DNA of 9,482 nucleotides from Actinomycetota bacterium (GTDB taxonomy: Bacteria > Actinomycetota > Thermoleophilia > Gaiellales > Gaiellaceae). Positions 1 through 5,292 of the stretch are shown here, one piece after another. The notes below the pieces were generated by a model. It saw only the letters and a program-made list of their open reading frames with translations, did no database searches and was not told where the DNA came from. Each line of letters starts with the position of its first letter. The first letter of the stretch is position 1. The translations under genes and the position numbers were made by a program. The stretch lies in NCBI GenBank assembly GCA_013694685.1, contig JACDBY010000300.1, positions 1 to 9,482 of the forward strand, written 5' to 3'.

Positions 1-2
1 CC

Positions 3-425
3 TGGCTCGAGGACAGTGAGCGGGCCGACACGCTGGCCTTCCTCGAGTCGCACGAGCTCGCGGTCGTCTCGCTCGACAGCCCGCGCACGCGCGCCTCGAA
101 CGTCTCGCCTAGGATCGCCGCCGCGACCCACCGGGTCGCCTACGTGCGCTTCCACGGTCGGAACGCGCAGACGTGGAACATCCGCGGCGCGTCCTCGGCG
201 GCCGACCGCTTCGACTGGCTCTACTCCTCCGAGGAGCTCGCCGGATGGGTCGCCCCGCTCGAGCGGCTCGCGGACGAGGCGGAGGAGGTGTACGCGCTCT
301 TCAACAACAACCGCGACGACTTCGCGCCACGGAGCGCCGGGATCCTCCGCGGTCTGCTCGACGAGGCGGGCGTGCCCGCCGCGGGGGGCATCGAGCCGCC
401 TCCGAGCGAGTTGACGCTCTTCTAG
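3..425 (+). CDS. DUF72 (YecE-like) protein, C-terminal part, 5' end outside window
   Basis: The reading frame is open from the window edge, so only the last 140 residues are visible. The core motif YVRFHGRN is followed by W-N-I-R-G, an acidic D-R-F-D-W-L-Y-S stretch and the segment VYALFNNNRDDFAPRSA. These are the signatures of the C-terminal half of DUF72 proteins, which have a TIM-barrel-like fold and are usually about 240 residues long. The biochemical role of the family is not established. The FNNN segment near the end is its usual phosphate or metal-binding-like strand-loop. The gene ends in TAG at 423-425, and the amidotransferase-like gene starts 10 nt later on the same strand, so they are probably co-transcribed. 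Family assignment is by motif recognition. Nothing can be said about the start or promoter. Confidence 0.88.
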   Translation, partial: WLEDSERADTLAFLESHELAVVSLDSPRTRASNVSPRIAAATHRVAYVRFHGRNAQTWNIRGASSAADRFDWLYSSEELAGWVAPLERLADEAEEVYALFNNNRDDFAPRSAGILRGLLDEAGVPAAGGIEPPPSELTLF

Positions 426-435
426 AGTCCTCGAG

Positions 436-1140
436 GTGCGCGTCCTCTCCATCGTCCACGACCCCGCCGACACGGGCGGCGGCGGGTTGTTCGAGAAGCT
501 GGTCGTCGAGCGAGGCGATGCGCTCGGCCGCTGGGTCGTCGCGGACGGCGGCACGCGGTCCGGGGATCCCGCCGACTGGGACGCGATCATGGTCTTTGGC
601 GGCGCGATGCATCCCGATCAGGACGCCGAGCATCCGTGGCTCGGCGGCGAGGTCGAGTTCATCGCCGAAGCGCTCGCACAGCGCATCCCCACGATCGGCG
701 TCTGCCTGGGTGCGCAGCTCGTCGCGCGTGCGGCCGGCGCGCGGGTGGGGCCGGCGGAGCAGCCGGAGGTCGGTTGGTTCGCCGTCGAGCTGAGCGAGTC
801 CGGCGCCGACGACCCTGTCCTGCGCGTGCTCCCGTCCCCGGTCGAGGCGTTCCAGTGGCACTACTACACCTTCGAGCCTCCCGACGGAGCGGTCGAGCTC
901 GCGAGCAGCGCGGCCGCACGGCAGGCCTACCGGCTCGGCGACCGTACCTGGGCGATCCAGTTCCATGCCGAGGTCGAGCGCCACATGCTCGACCGCTGGT
1001 TCGACGAGGGTCGCGCCGAGCTCCCGAAGCCGCTCGCCGAGCTGCAGGCCGAGACCGACGCCAACCTCGCAACCTGGAACGAGCACGGCCGGGCTCTGTG
1101 CGGCGCGTTCCTCGAGGAGGCGGAGCGGCTTCGTCGGTAG
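436..1140 (+). CDS. Class I glutamine amidotransferase-like protein
   Basis: This is a 234-residue protein with a GATase1 fold (GMP-synthase glutaminase-like, stand-alone). The N-terminal strand MRVLSIVHDP is followed by the oxyanion-strand region IMVFGGAMHP (about 51-60). The nucleophile elbow is GVCLGAQ with Cys90. The second part of the triad is in AIQFHAE with His177 and Glu179. The full Cys-His-Glu triad is therefore present, and glutamine or a related amide hydrolase chemistry is plausible. The partner or acceptor is unknown, because no synthetase domain is fused or adjacent. Residues 185-234 form a helical C-terminal extension seen in many stand-alone actinobacterial members. The GTG at 436 is chosen because it lies 10 nt after the upstream stop and directly precedes the first beta-strand; its ribosome site is weak. 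The gene ends at the convergent palindrome pair. Some homologues cleave gamma-glutamyl compounds, which is an alternative role. Confidence 0.88.
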   Translation: MRVLSIVHDPADTGGGGLFEKLVVERGDALGRWVVADGGTRSGDPADWDAIMVFGGAMHPDQDAEHPWLGGEVEFIAEALAQRIPTIGVCLGAQLVARAAGARVGPAEQPEVGWFAVELSESGADDPVLRVLPSPVEAFQWHYYTFEPPDGAVELASSAAARQAYRLGDRTWAIQFHAEVERHMLDRWFDEGRAELPKPLAELQAETDANLATWNEHGRALCGAFLEEAERLRR

Positions 1141-1145
1141 CGGAT

Positions 1146-1165
1146 GGGCGAGATGTATCTCGCCC
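1146..1165. terminator. Palindromic hairpin 1 in convergent gap
   Basis: The 20-bp sequence GGGCGAGATGTATCTCGCCC has an 8-bp perfect stem (GGGCGAGA/TCTCGCCC) around a TGTA loop. It starts 6 nt after the stop of the amidotransferase-like gene, between two convergent genes, so a bidirectional transcription terminator is the simplest reading. No clear U-tract follows on the plus strand (CTGCGGG). That is common in high-GC actinobacteria, but it weakens the call. The stem is identical to that of the second hairpin 43 nt further on. Confidence 0.55.
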
Positions 1166-1208
1166 CTGCGGGCTAATCGGGGACCGGCGGAAACCCATCC
1201 TGTGGTCG

Positions 1209-1228
1209 GGGCGAGATATATCTCGCCC
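1209..1228. terminator. Palindromic hairpin 2, abutting the rhodanese stop codon
   Basis: The 20-bp sequence GGGCGAGATATATCTCGCCC is a perfect palindrome and can fold as an 8-bp stem with a TATA loop. It directly abuts the minus-strand TAA stop of the rhodanese gene (1231 to 1229). On the plus strand it is followed by TTATT, a weak T-rich tail. Its position between convergent genes fits a terminator for either or both strands. It differs from the first hairpin by a single base in the loop. A perfect palindrome could also be a protein-binding site, but the location at gene ends favours termination or mRNA-end protection. Confidence 0.55.
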
Positions 1229-1603
1229 TTATTCGGGAGGCGCCGGCTCGGCCGGAAGAGCCGGATCGCGCGACCACTCGTGCCACGAGCCGGTGTAGTT
1301 GCGCGCGTCGTACCCGGCCGTCGCGAGCACCCTCACCGCGAGCGCCGAGCGGCTGCCCGAATGGCAGTAGGCGATCACCTCTGCCCCGGCCGGCGCGCCG
1401 ACGAGGGCGCGGACTGCCTCGGATTGCGGTGTCTCGAGGAGGAGCGCGACGTCGAGGTGTCTCGCACCCGGAATGTGACCCGCGCGGGGATCGCACGGCG
1501 CGACGGTGGCGCCGCTGAACTCGTCCTCGCGACGGACGTCGAGGAGGACGAGCCCCTCCTCGCCGACACGGCCGGCGAGCTCAGCTGTCGACACGTCGGT
1601 CAT
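1229..1603 (-). CDS. Single-domain rhodanese-like sulfurtransferase
   Basis: This 124-residue protein is the usual size for a stand-alone rhodanese domain. Visible signatures are LLDVRREDEF (about 20-29), the GHIPGARHLD segment (about 42-51) and the active-site loop CHSGSR (80-85), with Cys80 the persulfide-forming nucleophile and Arg85 closing the CxxGxR pattern. It ends with GYDARNYTGSWHEW, the typical terminal strand and helix of the family. Such proteins transfer sulfane sulfur to cyanide or thiol acceptors; the physiological acceptor is unknown here. There is no signal peptide, so it is probably cytoplasmic. The ATG overlaps the stop of the GST-like gene in an ATGA quartet (1603 to 1600), which implies translational coupling. 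It is last in the minus-strand operon and is followed immediately by the palindromic hairpins. Confidence 0.92.
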   Translation of the reverse strand: MTDVSTAELAGRVGEEGLVLLDVRREDEFSGATVAPCDPRAGHIPGARHLDVALLLETPQSEAVRALVGAPAGAEVIAYCHSGSRSALAVRVLATAGYDARNYTGSWHEWSRDPALPAEPAPPE

Positions 1604-2184
1604 GCGGCGAGCGAGGCGACGGTCTCGATCTCGGCCACGATCGACGGTCTCTGCGAGCACCGCTCGAGCCAGGCGACGACCGAGGAGTGCGCATCGAGCC
1701 GCACGCCCATCAGGTCGCGGAGGCGGAGCAGCCACGGCAGGTAAGCCGCGTCGGCGAGCCCGAAGGCGCTCCCGCCCAGGTACGGCATCGTCTCGAGCAA
1801 CAGGTCGAGCGCGGCGAGCGCCGTCTCCAAGCGCGCCGCAGCACCTTCCTCCCCACGACGCAGCGCGTAGTACGGCTTTCCGAGATCGTCGAAGCGGAAG
1901 ACGAGGAGCCGCGCCGCAGCGCGATCCGCGGCATCCGCCGGCAGAAGCGGCGGCTCGGGGAAGCGCTCCTCGAGGTACTCGTCGATGACCGCCGACTCGG
2001 GCAGGACCCAGCCGTCGTCTTCGAGCACGGGCACGCGACCTTCCGGGGGGTTGTGCTCGTAGAGCCACGGCGACCGCGCCGCGAGATCGACGGTCACGGT
2101 CTCGTACGGCACGCCCTTCTCGGCGAGCACGATCCGCACGCGGGCGCAATAGGGACAGCGTGGCGCGTCGTAGAGCGTCAACAT
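1600..2184 (-). CDS. Glutathione S-transferase family protein with CPYC motif
   Basis: This 194-residue two-domain protein has an N-terminal thioredoxin-fold domain (about 1-76) that starts MLTLYDAPRCPYCARVRIVL. The redox motif is C10-P-Y-C13. The cis-proline strand is RVPVLEDDGW with Pro52, and the glutathione-contacting ES motif is at about 63-64 (LPESAVIDEYL). A helical GST C-terminal domain follows (about 85-194), including the GLADAAYLPWLLRL helix. CPYC is glutaredoxin-like rather than a Tyr/Ser GST active site, so thiol-disulfide or deglutathionylation-type chemistry is more likely than classical conjugation. Upstream on the minus strand the sequence TGAGGTGAGG gives a reasonable ribosome site for this ATG. 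It begins 13 nt after the GNAT gene and overlaps the rhodanese start by 4 nt. The physiological thiol is unknown, since many actinobacteria use mycothiol rather than glutathione. Confidence 0.9.
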   Translation of the reverse strand: MLTLYDAPRCPYCARVRIVLAEKGVPYETVTVDLAARSPWLYEHNPPEGRVPVLEDDGWVLPESAVIDEYLEERFPEPPLLPADAADRAAARLLVFRFDDLGKPYYALRRGEEGAAARLETALAALDLLLETMPYLGGSAFGLADAAYLPWLLRLRDLMGVRLDAHSSVVAWLERCSQRPSIVAEIETVASLAA

Positions 2185-2197
2185 CGGCCGCCTCACC

Positions 2198-3253
2198 TCA
2201 CCACGCCGTCGGGGCCCGACCTGTCCGGCCCGCGCCCTCCGCGCGGCCGGCGCCCTCCTCCAGATCATCGACCTTCGGCAGACCCGCCCACCCGTGCTCC
2301 GCACCCTCGAGACCGAGGATGTCGGCGAGCGCCGCGAGCAGCTCACGCGCGGGTGGCAGCTCCGCCGGGGAGCCGCCCGTCCGGGCGACCTCACGGACTC
2401 TCGTAGGATCGGCGCCCGTCAGCCGGGCGAGAACCGTCGGGTTGGCTGCGAGACCGATCACGTCTCCCGGTGGCAGCGCGCCATAGAACTCCGGGACCGA
2501 GAGGTACTCGTCGACGATCCCGCCCCGGTCGAGCGCGGTCATCCGCACCACCTGATCGACCTCGAGCGACAGCGTCACGACGATGGCGCCCATCCGCGAG
2601 GAGATCTCCCGCGCGAAGCGGAGAAGGGCGCTCGGGTCGCCGTCCGACTTCGCGTCGTACACCGTCACCCAGCCGTTTCGCGGCCCGACGACCTCGGAGC
2701 CCGCGGAGCCGAGACGCGGCGTGAAGGCGCGTACCGCGCGCTCGACATCGGTGACCGAGTCCGTCTGGACGTGGAGCGAGGCGAAGGACTCGGCATGCCG
2801 GCCCGGCGCAAGACGCTCGGTGAGCGTCTCGATCGGGGCGACGAGCACGACGCGGTCGTCGGTGAACCCCCAGTGGTGGTAGACGGTGCGCGCGGAGGCA
2901 TTCGACGCGTCGACCTCGAGGTCGAGGTGCTCCACCCCCTGACCACGAAGCGCCTCGACGATTGCGGCGACGAGGGCCGCCGCCACACCGGCGCGCCGCG
3001 CATCGGGCACGACGTAGAGGTCTGTGAGCCGGCCGACCCGCGGCCCGGCCCGCCGCGCGAGCGCAAAGCCGAGCGCCCGCTCGTCCTCCTCCGCGAGGAA
3101 GGCGAGGCCGGTGGCGGTGATCTCGCGGATCTCGGCGAGCTCCTCGTCCGCGTCTCGATCGAGATGTGCGGCGGGCGGGATCTCGCCCTCGAAGGCTCGC
3201 CAGAGCTCTTCGAGCGCGTCTTCGTCGGCGGCTGTTGCGAGGCGGACGGTCAC
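2198..3253 (-). CDS. GNAT acetyltransferase fused to an uncharacterised C-terminal domain
   Basis: From the GTG at 3253 the protein is 351 residues. Residues 2-145 are a GNAT fold: VRLATAADEDALEELW at the start, then LTDLYVVPDARRAGVAAALV (about 76-95). The acetyl-CoA pyrophosphate loop is R86-x-x-G89-x-A91, and NASARTVYHHWGF (about 118-130) is the closing motif. A single GNAT is usually about 150-170 residues, so about 180 residues are extra. Residues 156-332 form a second globular region with W195-V-T-V-Y-D, EISSRMGAIVV, VDEYLSVPEFYG (248-258) and GLAANPTVLARLTGADP; I recognise no catalytic motif in it. The tail 333-351 is a low-complexity Gly/Ala/Arg stretch. The GTG is chosen because it opens the first GNAT strand; an in-frame ATG at 3280 would add 9 residues. 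It is probably first in the operon with the GST-like and rhodanese genes. The acceptor substrate is unknown. Confidence 0.87.
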   Translation of the reverse strand: MTVRLATAADEDALEELWRAFEGEIPPAAHLDRDADEELAEIREITATGLAFLAEEDERALGFALARRAGPRVGRLTDLYVVPDARRAGVAAALVAAIVEALRGQGVEHLDLEVDASNASARTVYHHWGFTDDRVVLVAPIETLTERLAPGRHAESFASLHVQTDSVTDVERAVRAFTPRLGSAGSEVVGPRNGWVTVYDAKSDGDPSALLRFAREISSRMGAIVVTLSLEVDQVVRMTALDRGGIVDEYLSVPEFYGALPPGDVIGLAANPTVLARLTGADPTRVREVARTGGSPAELPPARELLAALADILGLEGAEHGWAGLPKVDDLEEGAGRAEGAGRTGRAPTAW

Positions 3254-3413
3254 GTCTCGATGGTAGTGCGACTCCCCCATCCCAGGGGCTGCAGGAGCTC
3301 TGCGACTGGCTCTATGCTTCGTACGTCCGGCGGCGGTCATCCCCCTCGGCCGTCGCCGGCATAGACCTTGTCTCGCGACGCGTTCGGGTGGGCGGCACCG
3401 CCGGCCGGCCGGC

Positions 3414-3929
3414 CTAGTCGCGCGACGCGAAGAGCCGGTCGAGCGCGCTGTAGGCGGCGGCGACCGAGAAGCCGTAGACCAGATGCTTCGCGTAGTCCTT
3501 CGCGAGGTCTGAGGGCGCGTACTGCCACGGCTTCTCGTAGAGCTTCATCGCGGGCAGGACGGTGTAGTCGAACGCCATCACCGTGCTCGTCAAGGCGACC
3601 CCGCTGACGAAGGGCTGCTTGAACGTCTCCTGGTAGACCCCGTAGACCGCGCCCCAGCTTGTGCCGAAGAGCCAATGCATCGTGTTCGTCATCGTGTTGG
3701 CCTTCTCGAGCGGCACGTCCTCCTCGAAGACTCCCTCGACGATGCGCTGGCCGACCTGCGCCGGCTCCGGCGTCTCGCCCCAGTCCTTCGGCGGTTTCTC
3801 GTCACCCCCACCGTTGCCGGTCAGCTTCGCCTCGAGGACCTGGTAGCCGGTGAAGACGGCATTCCCGATCGCGCCCGCCAGAAGCCCCTGCCCGACCGCC
3901 CCGATGGGGTGTCCTGCAGCGGGCACCAT
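3414..3929 (-). CDS. Small DUF1440-like integral membrane protein, function unknown
   Basis: From the ATG at 3929 the protein is 171 residues. It has a Gly/Ala-rich hydrophobic segment at about 8-32 (VGQGLLAGAIGNAVFTGYQVL) and a soluble acidic and proline-rich stretch at about 40-75. Further hydrophobic segments lie at about 80-100, 106-128 and 146-166. Motifs MHWLFGTSWGAVYGVY, VLPAMKLYEKPW and KHLVYGFSVAAAYSALDRL resemble small DUF1440/YagU-like membrane proteins: an H-x-x-(Y/F)-G-T-x-x-G-x-x-Y-G core and a C-terminal H-x-V-Y-G helix. Function is unknown. The frame extends to an ATG at 4034, but those extra 35 codons have weaker G/C third positions and no protein-like character. That start would also leave only 9 nt to the divergent lipoprotein gene, so 3929 is preferred. 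The 160-nt gap to the GNAT gene argues against one operon with it. Confidence 0.72.
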   Translation of the reverse strand: MVPAAGHPIGAVGQGLLAGAIGNAVFTGYQVLEAKLTGNGGGDEKPPKDWGETPEPAQVGQRIVEGVFEEDVPLEKANTMTNTMHWLFGTSWGAVYGVYQETFKQPFVSGVALTSTVMAFDYTVLPAMKLYEKPWQYAPSDLAKDYAKHLVYGFSVAAAYSALDRLFASRD

Positions 3930-4043
3930 CGCATCGATCGGTTCGTGACCCGTTCTCGCGTGCCACCGCTGCGACACCTTACGATCCGCTGAACAACTCC
4001 CGGCGCTGGTTTCGTGCGATTGCTCGGGAGTCATGTTACGAGC

Positions 4044-4187
4044 ATGGAGACCACCAGACGCAAAGTTCGCCTGGCCGTGCTGCTCTCGGGACTTGCGCTC
4101 GTTCTTGGCACGGCAGGTTGTGGCGCCGACGACTCGGGTGACAGCGGAGGCGGCGAGACGACCACGGAAGAGACCACGGAGGGATAG
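4044..4187 (+). CDS. Small putative lipoprotein (47 aa)
   Basis: This short ORF starts with ATG at 4044 and ends with TAG at 4185-4187. The product begins METTRRKVRLAVLLSGLALV: a positively charged n-region (R5, R6, K7, R9), a hydrophobic core at about 10-22, and a lipobox-like GTAGC with Cys26. The mature part is only about 21 residues of Gly, Asp, Ser, Thr and Glu (ending ETTTEETTEG), a typical disordered tether after a lipid anchor. Thr at position -3 of the lipobox is not ideal but is tolerated. It lies 6 nt before the DoxX-family gene and is probably co-transcribed with it. A GGGAG at 4026-4030 is rather far upstream for a ribosome site, so initiation may be weak or leaderless. No family is recognised. 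An alternative is a simple signal-anchored peptide. Confidence 0.62.
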   Translation: METTRRKVRLAVLLSGLALVLGTAGCGADDSGDSGGGETTTEETTEG

Positions 4188-4193
4188 CGCGCC

Positions 4194-4694
4194 ATGGGTC
4201 TCGGTAGGAGGGTGAACGCGAGACTCGCACGGGATGTCTCACCGGCGGAGCTCGTGTTTCCCTTCCTCCGCGTCATGCTCGGCGTGCTGTTCCTCAGCGT
4301 GTGGGCCGACAACCTGAGGAAAAACCTGTACGACCCGGGTCCGTACGCCGCGTTGATCGACGGGTACGCCGACGAGGGCAGCGCACCGGAGTTCTGGAAA
4401 GAGCTCATGCGGCTCGTCGCCGACAACGCAGCGTTGTTCTCCAAGCTTCAGTTGGCCGTCGAGCTCGCGTTCGGCGTCCTGCTCGTGATCGGGCTCTTCA
4501 CGCGGATCGTCGGCCTGCTCGCGGGGGGCTACCTCACGGCGCTCTGGATCAGCGAGGTCGGGGTGCCGAACGAATGGATCTGGTCGCTCGTGTTCCCCGC
4601 GCTCGTCGCATTCGCGGTCGCGTTGCACCCGGAGGCAGCGCGATTCGGAGTATCGCTTCCCGCGACGTCGCACATCGGCTCCAACCGGGTCTGA
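4194..4694 (+). CDS. DoxX-family membrane protein
   Basis: This 166-residue protein has four predicted membrane segments, at about 20-36 (LVFPFLRVMLGVLFLSV), 82-101 (LAVELAFGVLLVIGL), 104-120 (IVGLLAGGYLTALWI) and 128-145 (WIWSLVFPALVAFAVAL). The first helix with Arg26, the helix-2 pattern E-L-x-x-G-x-L-L-x-x-G-L-x-T-R and the third helix G-x-L-A-G are the usual DoxX/TQO-small-subunit fold signatures. The family includes thiosulfate:quinone oxidoreductase subunits and redox-protective DoxX proteins, but most members have no defined role. The cytoplasmic or periplasmic loop at about 45-75 is longer than in minimal DoxX proteins. The ribosome site GGAGGG overlaps the end of the lipoprotein gene (around 4178-4183), so the two genes are coupled. 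The ATG at 4194 is the only sensible start. Confidence 0.85.
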   Translation: MGLGRRVNARLARDVSPAELVFPFLRVMLGVLFLSVWADNLRKNLYDPGPYAALIDGYADEGSAPEFWKELMRLVADNAALFSKLQLAVELAFGVLLVIGLFTRIVGLLAGGYLTALWISEVGVPNEWIWSLVFPALVAFAVALHPEAARFGVSLPATSHIGSNRV

Positions 4695-4721
4695 GGCGAA
4701 GCAGCTGCCCCACGGTCTTAC

Positions 4722-4737
4722 GAGTCGATTACGACTC
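4722..4737. repeat. 6-bp inverted repeat with ATTA centre, candidate operator or weak hairpin
   Basis: GAGTCGATTACGACTC is a perfect 6-bp inverted repeat around ATTA, in the 81-nt gap between the DoxX-family and AhpD-like genes. It begins 27 nt after the DoxX stop and ends 38 nt before the AhpD-like ATG. It could be a short terminator for the upstream pair or a dimeric repressor site for the downstream operon. There is no T-tract beyond TTG, so I slightly favour a binding site. The function is inference. Confidence 0.35.
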
Positions 4738-4775
4738 TTGCCCCGTGCCTCTGCCGATGGTACGCAGGGCGGGAC

Positions 4776-5291
4776 ATGAGTCGACTTCGGCTGCTCGAGC
4801 ACGATGAAGCGCCGCTCGCCGCGCGCACGATCTACGCCGCCGACGGCACCGCGTCGGCGCTGAAGCGCTCGCTCGCGAACGCTCCCGACATCCTCGAGAC
4901 GCTCTTGCCCTTCCTCGGCCAGATCTTCGACGAAGGCGCCGTCGACCTCACGACGAAGGAGCTGGTCGTCGTCCGGGTCTCGCGCTTGAACGCCTGCGCG
5001 TACTGCCTCGCCTCGCACCGGCCGATCGCCCTGGAGTCCGGCCTGCCCGAGCAGCACGTTGCGGCGATCTGCGACGAGCGGCCGCTCGACCTGCTACCCG
5101 ATCGGGAGCGCACGATCGTCGAGTGGGTCGACGCATACGTGCTCGACCCCGGCGGGATCTCGGACGAGCTCGTCGCGCGCGTCCTCGACCACCTGCGCGA
5201 CGACCAGCTCGTCGAGCTCGCCGTGCTGATCGGAGCGACGGCACTGCTCAATCACTACTGCACCGCGTTCGATATCCCGGCGGGCGGCTGA
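4776..5291 (+). CDS. AhpD-like / carboxymuconolactone decarboxylase-family protein
   Basis: This 171-residue protein is an all-helical AhpD-like domain. The proton-relay and disulfide set is complete: Glu62, Cys74-A-Y-Cys77 and His81 in KELVVVRVSRLNACAYCLASH. The spacing (12 residues from Glu to the first Cys, CxxC, then 4 to His) matches the classic AhpD E-C-C-H arrangement, so peroxidase-linked or thiol-disulfide activity is plausible. The C-terminal helix LVELAVLIGATALLNHYCTAF with Asn159 and His160 is also characteristic. CMD proteins without the CxxC are decarboxylases; the cysteines favour the redox branch. The ribosome site AGGGCGGG lies just before the ATG. The radical SAM gene follows after 1 nt, so the two are tightly coupled and probably act on the same substrate or redox state. 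The real electron partner is unknown. Confidence 0.88.
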   Translation: MSRLRLLEHDEAPLAARTIYAADGTASALKRSLANAPDILETLLPFLGQIFDEGAVDLTTKELVVVRVSRLNACAYCLASHRPIALESGLPEQHVAAICDERPLDLLPDRERTIVEWVDAYVLDPGGISDELVARVLDHLRDDQLVELAVLIGATALLNHYCTAFDIPAGG

Positions 5292-5292
5292 C

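Noticed and set aside
301..1086. 261-residue minus-strand frame opposite the amidotransferase-like gene
   Set aside because: The plus strand has a complete Cys-His-Glu triad; the opposite frame is low-complexity and has no motif.
2294..3364. 356-residue plus-strand frame opposite the GNAT gene
   Set aside because: It is antisense to a gene with clear GNAT motifs, and its composition (Arg/Asp/Glu-rich with no family motif) is typical of high-GC shadow frames.
3400..3413. GCCGGCCGGCCGGC palindrome next to the DUF1440-like stop
   Set aside because: A short GC-only tandem of GGCC is expected by chance at this composition and forms no convincing stem-loop with a tail.
3930..4043. -35/-10 promoter elements in the divergent gap
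   Set aside because: Only weak partial matches (such as TACGAT at 3980) without a properly spaced -35; not supportable.
4044..4187. Precursor peptide of a RiPP modified by the radical SAM enzyme
   Set aside because: The small product has a lipoprotein signal, has only one Cys (the lipobox one), and is separated from the radical SAM gene by two other genes and a gap.
4033..4215. 60-residue frame overlapping the small lipoprotein
   Set aside because: It has Arg-rich content and no signal or domain; the frame starting at 4044 has a clear signal sequence.
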